Source: Hyphomicrobiales bacterium (lineage in GTDB: Bacteria; Pseudomonadota; Alphaproteobacteria; Rhizobiales; Aestuariivirgaceae). Taken from it: DNA of 54,773 bases. Below are positions 37,673 to 46,088 of the stretch, piece by piece. The translations under genes and the position numbers were made by a program. The stretch spans positions 1 through 54,773 of the forward strand of contig JANYHE010000124.1 in the NCBI GenBank assembly GCA_025359215.1, given 5' to 3'. Under the pieces are notes generated by a model. The model saw only the letters and a list, made by a program, of their open reading frames with translations. It was not told the origin of the DNA and searched no databases. Each line of letters opens with the position of its first letter. The first letter of the stretch is position 1.

Positions 37673-38743
37673 ATGTTGAATCAAAAGCCCGGTGTTCCTG
37701 TCTCCTTTGACAAAGTGCAAAAGTCATATGGCGCAGTGCGCGTGCTTGAAGAATTAAATCTTCAAGTGGAGCCCGGTGAGTTCTTGGTTTTGCTTGGTGC
37801 TTCCGGCTCTGGCAAAACCACAGCTTTACGAATTTTATCGGGTTTGGAAACGGCAACAGAAGGCAGGGTGCGCATCGGCGACCGCGATGTGACAGATGTT
37901 TTGCCAAAATATCGTGATATCTCCATGGTGTTTCAATCCTATGCGCTTTACCCGCACAAAACAGTGGGTGAAAACATTGGCTTCCCGCTTAAAGTGCGCA
38001 AAGTTAACCCCGTCGAACGCGAAGTGGCCGTGCGGGAAGCAGCGGCACAGGTGCAGCTCGATCAATTGCTGCATCGTTATCCCCGCGAACTATCTGGCGG
38101 GCAACGCCAACGCGTGGCCTTGGCGCGAGCCATTATTCGCAGGCCATCAGTGTTTTTGATGGATGAGCCATTGTCCAATCTCGATGCCAAGTTGCGCGGC
38201 CACATGCGCGCTGAGCTCAAACACATGCAGCAATCATTGGGCATAACAACCATCTATGTGACCCACGATCAGATTGAAGCCATGACACTGGCACACCGCG
38301 TTGCCATTCTTGAGAAGGGCGTGTTGCAGCAGCTTGATGCCCCTGCCAAAATTTATAATGATCCGGCAAACTTGTTTGTGGCCCAGTTCATCGGGTCCCC
38401 ACCCATGAATATTGTGAAGGGTTCACTTGAGGGTTCAAACTTTCTCGTTCAAGATACGAAGCTGGCTGTGCCCATGAAAGGCAAAGTGGAAAAAGCTGTG
38501 CTGGGTGTGAGGCCAGAAGATTGCACCATCACCACTGCTGCTAAGGGCTCTCTCAAAGGTACAGTCTATACAACTGAACTTATTGGTGATCACACACTAG
38601 TCACCATGAAAATCGCAAATGATTTTCTCACTGTCAAAGCCTCGAAAGATTATGTGGCGCATTCAGGTGAAGTGGTTGGCGTGACCTTTGCCAAAGGCCA
38701 GCTTTTCGTGTTTGATTCGAGCGATGGCAAGCGCATTCGCTAA
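37673..38743 (+). CDS. ABC transporter ATPase, UgpC/MsmK-like (system 1)
   Basis: A 356-residue CUT1 ATPase with every catalytic element intact: Walker A GASGSGKTT, Q-loop MVFQSYALYP, signature LSGGQRQRVALARA, Walker B VFLMDEPLSNLD and switch VTHDQIEAMT. A C-terminal TOBE domain follows (LGVRPEDCTI near 282). It should work as a homodimer with the two preceding permeases. I start at ATG 37673, five bases after the permease stop; in-frame codons further upstream belong to the permease's other frame. Its 3' end overlaps the convergent permease gene by four bases. Confidence 0.95.
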   Translation: MLNQKPGVPVSFDKVQKSYGAVRVLEELNLQVEPGEFLVLLGASGSGKTTALRILSGLETATEGRVRIGDRDVTDVLPKYRDISMVFQSYALYPHKTVGENIGFPLKVRKVNPVEREVAVREAAAQVQLDQLLHRYPRELSGGQRQRVALARAIIRRPSVFLMDEPLSNLDAKLRGHMRAELKHMQQSLGITTIYVTHDQIEAMTLAHRVAILEKGVLQQLDAPAKIYNDPANLFVAQFIGSPPMNIVKGSLEGSNFLVQDTKLAVPMKGKVEKAVLGVRPEDCTITTAAKGSLKGTVYTTELIGDHTLVTMKIANDFLTVKASKDYVAHSGEVVGVTFAKGQLFVFDSSDGKRIR

Positions 38744-39636
38744 AAATTTTTTCTGCCAAACTGTTTTGAAAATACACCAGCTAAAACACGGCGTGCAAAA
38801 ATTGTGAACACCAAAACCGGCAATGCCATCAAAACAGTTGCCGCTGCCAAATGTGCCACTTCCTCTGCGCCGCCGCCCGTTTGTGCTTCCTTCATAGAAA
38901 GTTGACCCACCATCCAAGGTGGCAGCGTTAAGGCGTGATCAGACGTGAGATATGATGCAAACAGGTACTCATTCCAACATTGCAAAAAAACCAAAATCCC
39001 CACTGTGATCAAAGCGGTTTTTATTGCGGGCAATAAGATGAAAAAGAAGATGTGGAAATGGGAAGCACCATCAAGCATTGCGGCCTCTTCTTGATCGGTG
39101 GCGCGAGGGCCAAAAACGGGCGCCAACATCCAAACAACAAGTGGCAGATTTATAGCTGCGTAGATAAAAATCAAAATGCCTAACGTGTCAAACGTGCCGG
39201 TTTTTTGCGCCAAAAAATAGAGAGGCAAGGCCATAACAGCGGGTGGTAAAATGCGGGTGCTCAGAATTGCAGCCATGATGTTTGGTTCGCGGGATTGAGC
39301 GGTAAATCGGGTTAATCCATAAACCAGCATTCCGCCAATCAACAGAGTTACCAATGTTGAGCTGAGCCCAATTATGATTGAATTGAAAGCCCGTGAAACC
39401 AAATTTTCAGAAATATCAGAGAGAATAAATCGCCACGCATCAAGCGAGGGCATGAAATCTAAAAATGGCAAATAGGTTGGGGCCTTATCGATGATGCTCA
39501 CATCTTTGAACGATGTGATAGCAATCCAGTAAATTGGCAAAAAGCAAATGAAAGACCAAACCCCCAAGATGATATAAACAATCGCCCGGTTCGCTCGATC
39601 GAATGCAGGGCGTCCTCTTTGAGTATCCATGTTCAT
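38740..39636 (-). CDS. Orphan MalG-type ABC permease
   Basis: A 298-residue six-helix permease with PIYWIAITSFKDVSIIDKAP at the start and EAAMLDGASHFHIFFFILLP as the EAA loop (near 197). Its size and core are those of a normal MalG protein and it looks functional. No binding protein, MalF-type partner or ATPase is encoded beside it on this strand. It overlaps the hydrolase gene upstream by four bases, so the two form an operon. It may serve as an alternative permease with one of the flanking transporters, or be the remainder of a third importer. Confidence 0.9.
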   Translation of the reverse strand: MNMDTQRGRPAFDRANRAIVYIILGVWSFICFLPIYWIAITSFKDVSIIDKAPTYLPFLDFMPSLDAWRFILSDISENLVSRAFNSIIIGLSSTLVTLLIGGMLVYGLTRFTAQSREPNIMAAILSTRILPPAVMALPLYFLAQKTGTFDTLGILIFIYAAINLPLVVWMLAPVFGPRATDQEEAAMLDGASHFHIFFFILLPAIKTALITVGILVFLQCWNEYLFASYLTSDHALTLPPWMVGQLSMKEAQTGGGAEEVAHLAAATVLMALPVLVFTIFARRVLAGVFSKQFGRKNF

Positions 39637-40469
39637 CGCACACTAGCTTGTTGTATCGTTAGCTGCAGCAATTGGCCCGCAAACGTATCATTAATCCCCA
39701 AGTCCTTAACCACGCTCATGTGATTGCACGATGCAAGGGAAACAAGGGAGCTTTTAATGCCGTCAATCTTCAGGTGCTCAGAAAATTGCTCTGCCTGTTT
39801 CAAGAATGGTTGAGTTTCATTTTCACCATAAGCGATGGTGACATATGGCATGGCAGAATGCTGCTGCCGAAGAGGTGAGTAGAGCAGAACTTCCTCATCC
39901 GTCAGTGCAATGAGGGGTTTCAAGAAAGAATTTTGCAGTGGCTTGAGATCATAAACGCCACTCAGGAGCAGTGCAGAACGCGGTACGACATTGCTTTGAG
40001 GAGCAAAAGTAAACGTTGCCAAATGCGCGCCCGCCGAGTGCCCACTGACAGATAACTGCTGCGGATCGCCGCCAAATTTTTGAGCATTGTCGTGAAGCCA
40101 ATGGAAGGCTTTCTGCACCTGATAGACGATTGTCTCCATCCGCACAGTCGGCATCAAGTCATAATCCATGACGGCAGCTATGGCACCGCACGCTGTCACG
40201 GTGTCGGCGATAAAAGAAAAATCCTCTTTCGAAAACATTCGCCAATATCCGCCATGAATGAATAGATGAACCGGGCAGTTTTCAGCAAGCGAGGGTGGAA
40301 AGAACAGATCAAGTTTTTCGTTCGCGCCAGCGCCATAAGCAACGTTGGCCAACATCTCAAGCGACTTGCGTGTTGCTGCACTGCGCGCCTGATAATCACT
40401 GACATAAGCGTCAAAATCAGAAACGTGATCCCGCGTTTTGAAAGGATCCAACTCCATTGTCACGGTCAT
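39633..40469 (-). CDS. Alpha/beta hydrolase, kynurenine formamidase/carboxylesterase-like
   Basis: A 278-residue esterase-fold protein. The oxyanion-hole motif HGGYWRMF (near 94) and nucleophile elbow SGHSAGAHLA (near 145) are those of the BNA7/kynurenine formamidase and related carboxylesterases. The candidate acid (near 240) and histidine (NHMSVV, near 252) complete a triad. GAGGATGA precedes the ATG. Its coupling to a sugar permease gene suggests it hydrolyses an imported ester or lactone rather than formylkynurenine; no tryptophan-degradation gene is nearby (inference). Confidence 0.78.
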   Translation of the reverse strand: MTVTMELDPFKTRDHVSDFDAYVSDYQARSAATRKSLEMLANVAYGAGANEKLDLFFPPSLAENCPVHLFIHGGYWRMFSKEDFSFIADTVTACGAIAAVMDYDLMPTVRMETIVYQVQKAFHWLHDNAQKFGGDPQQLSVSGHSAGAHLATFTFAPQSNVVPRSALLLSGVYDLKPLQNSFLKPLIALTDEEVLLYSPLRQQHSAMPYVTIAYGENETQPFLKQAEQFSEHLKIDGIKSSLVSLASCNHMSVVKDLGINDTFAGQLLQLTIQQASVR

Positions 40470-40536
40470 TCATCCTCGAATTGAAGCCGCAATATACTCT
40501 GCTTTAAGAAATTCTTTTATTGATAAATTATTAAGC

Positions 40537-40559
40537 ATATCGTATAGGATATAGGATAT
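40537..40559. promoter_or_regulatory. Candidate operator upstream of the system 2 regulator
   Basis: The dyad ATATC-N6-GATAT (40537-40552) overlaps two tandem copies of ATAGGAT (40544-40550 and 40551-40557). It lies in the 192-bp gap between the divergent hydrolase and FCD-regulator genes, a position suited to a GntR-family site. Confidence 0.45.
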
Positions 40560-40661
40560 GGAGAATTGATCTCAGTGTCATCTTTAAGTGTCAATTTAAA
40601 AGGCTTGCGAAAGCCAAACGCGCTGCCAGAAACAGTGCGCGCTCCAACAGACGGAGATGCA

Positions 40662-41339
40662 ATGGCAAACGAACGAGCCAAAGGTGTGGCGCTGAGAGCC
40701 AAGGGGCTGGCCGACGAAGTTTACGACATCCTCTTCAAGAAGCTTTTGCTGCTAGAAATCCAACCGGGCTCGCGCATAACTGTGGATAATTTAGTCAAAG
40801 AATTGGGTGTCTCGCAAACGCCAATTAGAGAAGCTCTTGGCCGTCTTGAAGGTGAGGGTTTAGTGGTTAAAGCCCATTTCGTTGGCTACAGTGCTTCGCC
40901 ACAAATATCGCGTCAGAAATTTGAAGAGCTCTATGAGTTGCGCATATTGCTTGAACCATTTGCCGCAAAGCATGCGGCGCTCAATATGAAGTCTGAAGCA
41001 TTGAGTTCCCTCCACCGCATCGCGCGGGAGATGGCTGAGCTTGGAACCAATAAGCGGCGCAATCATTATTCAACTTTTGCAAAGTTGGACGCGGCTTTTC
41101 ACAATGAAATGCTGGCCGCCGCCGGCAATGAACTTATTCGCGAAACCTTGGCGCATCTCCACACGCATTTCCATATATTCAGGCTCATTTTCCGATCCAA
41201 TCTAACGGAAGAAGCGCTGAATGAACATGAGGCTATCCTCGCGGCGTTTGACACCAAAAATGGACACGCAGCTGAGTTTGCAATGCGAGATCACATTGGG
41301 CGCTCACGTGAAAGACTATTGCAGGCTTTTGCAGAATGA
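40662..41339 (+). CDS. GntR-family regulator with FCD domain (system 2)
   Basis: A 225-residue regulator with one N-terminal winged helix (ITVDNLVKELGVSQTPIREAL near 39-59) and a C-terminal FCD domain starting ELYELRILLEPFAAKHAAL. FCD metal-site residues are visible in KLDAAFHNE, NEHEAILAAF and MRDHIGRSRE. The ATG at 40662 follows ACGGAGATGCA. Longer in-frame starts (TTG 40566, GTG 40575) would read through sequence without similarity. It heads the plus-strand system 2 locus, so it is the probable regulator of that importer and its enzymes. Confidence 0.88.
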   Translation: MANERAKGVALRAKGLADEVYDILFKKLLLLEIQPGSRITVDNLVKELGVSQTPIREALGRLEGEGLVVKAHFVGYSASPQISRQKFEELYELRILLEPFAAKHAALNMKSEALSSLHRIAREMAELGTNKRRNHYSTFAKLDAAFHNEMLAAAGNELIRETLAHLHTHFHIFRLIFRSNLTEEALNEHEAILAAFDTKNGHAAEFAMRDHIGRSRERLLQAFAE

Positions 41340-41427
41340 GACACAGTAGCTTTCACTTGCACTTTCAGTTTTTTGCCGCCCGCCTTTTCTTGACGTTAAG
41401 TCTTGTTAGCTGGAGATGTTTTGAATA

Positions 41428-42519
41428 GTGACAACGCAAAATAAAATCGCATTGTCTATTTCTGGTGTATCAAAATCCTATGGCCGCGTGCGCGCGCTCG
41501 AAAATCTTTCCTTCGATGTTGCTGAAGGTCGTTTCTTTGTTCTTTTCGGGCCAAGCTCAGTTGGCAAAACGACAACGCTGCGCACGATTGCAGGCCTTGT
41601 AAAACCGGATTCAGGCCGGATTGAAATTGGCGGCCGTGATTTCACCAGCGAGCCGATCCTTGGCCGTGGCGTGTCGATGGTGTTTCAATCTTTTGCACTC
41701 TATCCGCACCTCACAGTTTTCGAAAATTTAGCCTATCCCTTGCGTGAAGAAAAATTGCCTTCGGCTGAAATAAAGAAGCGCGTTGAAGAAACCGCTGCCA
41801 TGTTGAAACTGTCCCACCGGTTAGAACGTAAACCCAGCACGCTTTCCGGCGGTGAGCAACAGCGGGTTGCTCTTGGCCGCTCACTCATCAGGCACCCAAA
41901 AATTCTATTGTTGGATGAGCCATTGACCAATCTTGATGCCAAGCTGCGGCACGATATGCGGGCAGAATTAAAGCGCCTGCATCGCCAATTTGGCATGACG
42001 ATTGTTTATGCAACGCCCGATGAACTTGAGGCCCTTTCAATGGGCGAAGAAATTGCGGTGATGCGCGATGGCACCGTGGTGCAACGCGGCACACCAGACG
42101 AACTTTATGGGCAACCCAAAAACACTTATGTGGCCGGTAAGATTGGTTCGCCGCACATGAACATGGTTCCGGCAACTGTTACTGTTGACGCTAAATCTTT
42201 CGACACATCATTGGGCATGATTTCCCCCAAGGTTAAGCGCAAAACAGCCACAGCCGGCGAAGCAGCCATAATCGGCATCAGGCCAAGTGATATTCGCTTG
42301 GCGGCCAAGGGCGAGAAATCTATTTCTTCGAAAGTTCATTTAATCGAGCCCTTGGGCGACATCACTATAGTTTCGGTTGCTGCTGGCAACGAGATGCTGC
42401 GCATGGTGCTGCCTGAGTCCAAGGCCACATCCATCAAGGTTGGCGATGCCGCCGCCATTGTTATCAATCAAGACGATATTCACATCTTCCGCGCTGCCAG
42501 TGGGCAGGCCATGGCCTAA
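41428..42519 (+). CDS. ABC ATPase with degenerate switch histidine (system 2, NBD1)
   Basis: A 363-residue CUT1-type ATPase. Walker A is GPSSVGKTT (41-49), Q-loop Gln 87, signature LSGGEQQRVALGRS (139-152) and Walker B ILLLDEPLTNLD with Asp163-Glu164. The switch region is YATPDELEAL, so the catalytic switch histidine of the usual VTHDQ is replaced by Pro197. A TOBE domain follows (IIGIRPSDIRL near 287). It starts at GTG with GGAG upstream. A second ATPase lies in the same operon (46089-47177) with the opposite defect, so the pair probably forms a heterodimer. Two-ATPase CUT1 systems include rhizobial GlpST. Confidence 0.88.
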   Translation: MTTQNKIALSISGVSKSYGRVRALENLSFDVAEGRFFVLFGPSSVGKTTTLRTIAGLVKPDSGRIEIGGRDFTSEPILGRGVSMVFQSFALYPHLTVFENLAYPLREEKLPSAEIKKRVEETAAMLKLSHRLERKPSTLSGGEQQRVALGRSLIRHPKILLLDEPLTNLDAKLRHDMRAELKRLHRQFGMTIVYATPDELEALSMGEEIAVMRDGTVVQRGTPDELYGQPKNTYVAGKIGSPHMNMVPATVTVDAKSFDTSLGMISPKVKRKTATAGEAAIIGIRPSDIRLAAKGEKSISSKVHLIEPLGDITIVSVAAGNEMLRMVLPESKATSIKVGDAAAIVINQDDIHIFRAASGQAMA

Positions 42520-42566
42520 CACCGACAGCGAGAAGCAAGCCGTTAAACATTGGGAGTGAACCGAAA

Positions 42567-44000
42567 ATGAAGTACAAGACCAGACTGAAAAGTTTTGCGA
42601 CTGCCCTTAGCTTCGTAAGCTTGATGACCGTTGGTGGTGCCATAAAGGCATCTGCCGAAGATGTGGTTCTCCACATGGCTGTGCCAGATTGGCCGCCGAC
42701 ACGCATCATGAAAGATATGTTCGATAGAGAATATAAGCCAGCTTCGGGCAATAAAGTGACGCTCGACGTTGATTTCATTCCTTGGCCAGATTTCTACACG
42801 CGTGTGAACGCGTCGCTGACCTCGGGCGAAAAAAAATACAACATGGCCGTCTCGGATTCGCAGTGGCTTGGCGCTTTTATTGAAGGCGGCTACTTCCGCA
42901 AGATCAACGATTTGATCGATGCTGATCCGGATTTGAAGAAGGCCATGGATGGCATGCATCCTAAAATTCTTAACGCCTATTCAACCTATCCAAACAGCAC
43001 AGCCAATTATTATGGATTTCCGCAATTTCCAGACATTCTTGTGAGCTATGCCCGCAAAGATATTTTCTGCAATGATGAAGAGCAGAAGAACTTCAAAGCG
43101 AAATACAATAAAAAGCTTCCCTGCACCGGCGAAGAATTCGATGATGTAGACTGGGAACTCTTCGGCAATATCGGTGAATTCTTCATGCGCAAAAAAGGTG
43201 ATATGCTCGCCGGTAAACCTGCGGATGATGATTTTTATGGCGTCGGCTTCCAAGTTGGCAAGGGCTATGATTTTTCGACCTCTTCGGTCAATAGCTTCAT
43301 CTGGCAAGCCGGTGGTGACATCTGGGATGAAACTAAAGCACCCGATGGGCATGCTGAAGGCCAAGTCAACTCTGACGTCGCCGTCAAAGCCCTCGACCAT
43401 ATGCTGAGCTTCATCAAGTATATGCCACCCGTGGCCAAAACGGGCACAATGGACATCTTCAAAACTGATGAATTGTTCCGTGCGGGCAAGATCGCCTTAA
43501 ATGTGGACTGGGTTGGTTTGGGTGAAGCATCGCTTGATCCTAAAACTTCTCAGGTTGCAGATAAGTTGGTCTTCGGCATGGCGCCTGGAACGCGGGGCGC
43601 TGATGGCAAGCTCAACCGCACCAGCCAGATCGGCGGACAACCCTTTGTTCTCACCACGTGGAACACAGACATCATCAACAAGGAAGCAGTTGGCTTCGTA
43701 AAGTGGTGGTTGTCAAAGGATGTTCAAACTGAATATGCCTCTAAAGGCGGTCAGTCTGCCATCAAAGATGTCTACAGCGATCCAAAATATAGCACCTATC
43801 GTCCTTGGAACCGGACGTGGGCTTCAAGCCTCGATTACCAAAAAGATATGTGGCACGTGCCTCAGTTCTATGACCTCCTCACCCAGCAGCAAGATCAATA
43901 TGATCTCGCAATCACGGGCAAGCAGGATGCCAAAACGACTTTGGACAACGTGGCCAAATATCAAGAAAATCTGCTGAAGGAAGCTGGCCTAATTAAGTAA
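42567..44000 (+). CDS. ABC transporter substrate-binding protein (system 2)
   Basis: A 477-residue periplasmic binding protein with signal peptide ending GGAIKASAED. The mature part has DWPPTRIMKDMFDREYKP, VSDSQWLGAFIEGGYFRKI, VNSFIWQAGGDIWDETKA and VGFVKWWLSKDVQTEYASKG, a family 1 layout, larger than typical maltose-binding types. The paired cysteines in FCNDEEQ and LPCTGEE could form a disulfide. GGGAGTGAACC precedes the ATG. A strong hairpin follows the stop. Substrate unknown. Family 1 membership is clear, but it is divergent from the system 1 binding protein. Confidence 0.88.
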   Translation: MKYKTRLKSFATALSFVSLMTVGGAIKASAEDVVLHMAVPDWPPTRIMKDMFDREYKPASGNKVTLDVDFIPWPDFYTRVNASLTSGEKKYNMAVSDSQWLGAFIEGGYFRKINDLIDADPDLKKAMDGMHPKILNAYSTYPNSTANYYGFPQFPDILVSYARKDIFCNDEEQKNFKAKYNKKLPCTGEEFDDVDWELFGNIGEFFMRKKGDMLAGKPADDDFYGVGFQVGKGYDFSTSSVNSFIWQAGGDIWDETKAPDGHAEGQVNSDVAVKALDHMLSFIKYMPPVAKTGTMDIFKTDELFRAGKIALNVDWVGLGEASLDPKTSQVADKLVFGMAPGTRGADGKLNRTSQIGGQPFVLTTWNTDIINKEAVGFVKWWLSKDVQTEYASKGGQSAIKDVYSDPKYSTYRPWNRTWASSLDYQKDMWHVPQFYDLLTQQQDQYDLAITGKQDAKTTLDNVAKYQENLLKEAGLIK

Positions 44001-44016
44001 CCAGTTATTGTAACGT

Positions 44017-44050
44017 GAGGCGTGTGAGCCAAGGCTTGCGCGCCTCTTTT
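44017..44050 (+). terminator. Attenuating hairpin after the system 2 binding protein
   Basis: GAGGCG (44017-44022) pairs with CGCCTC (44041-44046); the stem continues through four wobble or GC pairs to AGCC/GGCT (44027-44030, 44033-44036), and TTTT follows. It lies between the binding-protein gene and its permeases, a place where partial termination gives the binding protein higher expression. Confidence 0.7.
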
Positions 44051-44077
44051 GGCAGCTCAAAAAGCAGAATATATCAA

Positions 44078-45139
44078 ATGACCACGACCGCGATACAAAC
44101 CCCACCAACAGCCTTCACGACTTTGGCACTCGACAATTGGAAGCTCGCAATTGCGGGAGGTCTTGGTGTTTCGATTTCGGCGTGTTTGGCCATGCCAGCA
44201 ACCAGCTCTTTCTGGGTGGTTGCCGTGATGATGGCGTTGGTCGCGGTGACGTTTGTGGTCAACGCCTTTCGTCGCCATTATTATGGCGGACTTTTGGTTT
44301 CGCCAGCCATCGCTGTTCTGTTCGTGATGAACATTTTCCCCCTCTTATGGTCGCTTGGCCTTTCATTCTTTTCTTATCAGAGCAACCAGCAGGCTATCCG
44401 CTTTGTGGGCCTCGCCAATTACAGCAAACTTCTAACTGACGATCTCAAGGCCCCCGAACTTTGGGCCAATCTCACCAACACCGCCATGTTTACGGTGTTG
44501 ACAGTTTCGGTGCAAATGGTGATCGGCTTCCTGTTGGCTGTTTTGTTCGCCAAGCAATTTCCGCTACGGCGCTACTTGCTCATTCTTGTGCTCACACCTA
44601 TGATGCTTTCGGTTGTGGCCGTTGGTGTGTTCTTTTCTTACTACTATGACCCCACATTTGGCGTGATCAGTCAGATCATCAAGGCTTGGACGGGAGAACA
44701 ATTCATTCTGTTCTCCAGCAAGGCAGGCGCAGTGGCAGGCATTGTGTTCGCGGACGCTTGGATGTGGTCCCCCTTTGTGATGTTGTTGGTGCTGGCCGGG
44801 CTCGTATCCGTTCCGACTTATCTTTACGAGGCCGCAGCCATTGACCGCGTGGGCTCTTGGCGGCGCTTTTGGACCATCACATTTCCTTATATTCGCGGAC
44901 TATTGATGTTAGCCCTTTTGTTCCGAACCATTGAAGCTTTCAAAATGGCAGATCTCATCATTCTTCTCACCAAAGGTGGCAATGACACCATGACGATTTC
45001 TTATCATGTGATCCGCATTGCCAATGAGCAAAACAAAACCAGTGAAGGTGCGGCACTGTCATACTTGCTGTTGTTTGTGGTTATCGTGCTCACAAATCTC
45101 TATCTTTATATTGCCAACCGTCGCAGCCAAGGAAACTGA
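44078..45139 (+). CDS. ABC transporter permease, MalF-type (system 2)
   Basis: A 353-residue permease with two extra N-terminal helices (about 25-70) before the conserved core: MNIFPLLWSLGLSFFSYQ, TVSVQMVIGFLLAVLFAKQF and MMLSVVAVGVFFSYYYDPTF. The ATPase-docking loop is EAAAIDRVGSWRRFWTITFP (near 255), where the usual DGA is DRVG, a departure in this conserved loop. That may match the unusual ATPase pair. I use ATG 44078; an in-frame start at 44015 would lie within the hairpin. Confidence 0.9.
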   Translation: MTTTAIQTPPTAFTTLALDNWKLAIAGGLGVSISACLAMPATSSFWVVAVMMALVAVTFVVNAFRRHYYGGLLVSPAIAVLFVMNIFPLLWSLGLSFFSYQSNQQAIRFVGLANYSKLLTDDLKAPELWANLTNTAMFTVLTVSVQMVIGFLLAVLFAKQFPLRRYLLILVLTPMMLSVVAVGVFFSYYYDPTFGVISQIIKAWTGEQFILFSSKAGAVAGIVFADAWMWSPFVMLLVLAGLVSVPTYLYEAAAIDRVGSWRRFWTITFPYIRGLLMLALLFRTIEAFKMADLIILLTKGGNDTMTISYHVIRIANEQNKTSEGAALSYLLLFVVIVLTNLYLYIANRRSQGN

Positions 45140-45142
45140 ACA

Positions 45143-46087
45143 ATGGCCACTTCAATGACCATCTGGGAAAAACTGGGCTTCCGCAAAGCATCGCGGGTGG
45201 GTGAGGCTGGCTGGGGGCACACGCTGTGGGCAGCACTCGTAAGTTTCATTTATTTTCTGCCGGTGTTGATCATCGTGATCACATCATTCAAAGTGCAAAA
45301 TGAAGCTCTTTCAGTGCCGGCGAAATTCTTCCCAACATCGTTTTTTGGATTGATACCGGAGCAATATGTTTTCACGCCAACGCTGGAAAACTTCACATCG
45401 GTTTTTTCCCGCGCCTTCACCACAGGCGGAGCAGTGGAGAACACGGGGTTTGATCGATATTTCTTCAACTCAATGTTCATTGCTGGAACATCAGTATTAT
45501 TGGCCTTAGTGATTGGAACTTTGGCGGCCTATGGCTTTTCGCGCTATCCCCTAAAAGGCAATGACACTTATCTATTCATAATTCTCACAACCCGCATGTT
45601 ACCGGCCATTGTGGTGATCATTCCCATCATCCTTATGTTCCGCATTGTTGGCCTCTCAGGGTCTTATCCCGGCATCATATTTCTCTACACGGCCTTCAAT
45701 CTCCCCTTCACAATATGGATGATGAAGAGCTTCTTCGATGAACTATCTCTAGATGTTGAAGATGCCGCCCGCATTGATGGGTCATCCGAGCTGCGGGTGT
45801 TTTTCAAAGTGTGCTTGCCGCAAGTGGTGGCAGGGCTTGCTGCAACTTTTGTATTCGGGCTTATCCTCACCTGGAATGAGTTTCTTTTCGCACTTTTGTT
45901 GACTGGATCCGACACACGCACAGTGCCTGTTGCCATGAACCAAGCCGTTGCAGGCGGCGGCATTGGCGTGCTCTGGGGACTGTTGGCCGCAATTGAAACT
46001 CTTTTTCTCATCCCCGTTTTTCTCGTCACGTTTTTCTTGCAAAATCATTTGCTGCGGGGTGTCACTTTTGGAACGGTAAAGCGCTGA
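45143..46087 (+). CDS. ABC transporter permease, MalG-type (system 2)
   Basis: A 314-residue six-helix permease. It has the start FLPVLIIVITSFKVQNEALS, LTTRMLPAIVVIIPIILMF in the middle, and a normal EAA loop (EDAARIDGSSELRVFFKVCL near 200), followed by LTWNEFLFALLLTGSDTRTV. It lies three bases after the MalF-type gene and one base before the second ATPase gene. Confidence 0.93.
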   Translation: MATSMTIWEKLGFRKASRVGEAGWGHTLWAALVSFIYFLPVLIIVITSFKVQNEALSVPAKFFPTSFFGLIPEQYVFTPTLENFTSVFSRAFTTGGAVENTGFDRYFFNSMFIAGTSVLLALVIGTLAAYGFSRYPLKGNDTYLFIILTTRMLPAIVVIIPIILMFRIVGLSGSYPGIIFLYTAFNLPFTIWMMKSFFDELSLDVEDAARIDGSSELRVFFKVCLPQVVAGLAATFVFGLILTWNEFLFALLLTGSDTRTVPVAMNQAVAGGGIGVLWGLLAAIETLFLIPVFLVTFFLQNHLLRGVTFGTVKR

Positions 46088-46088
46088 C

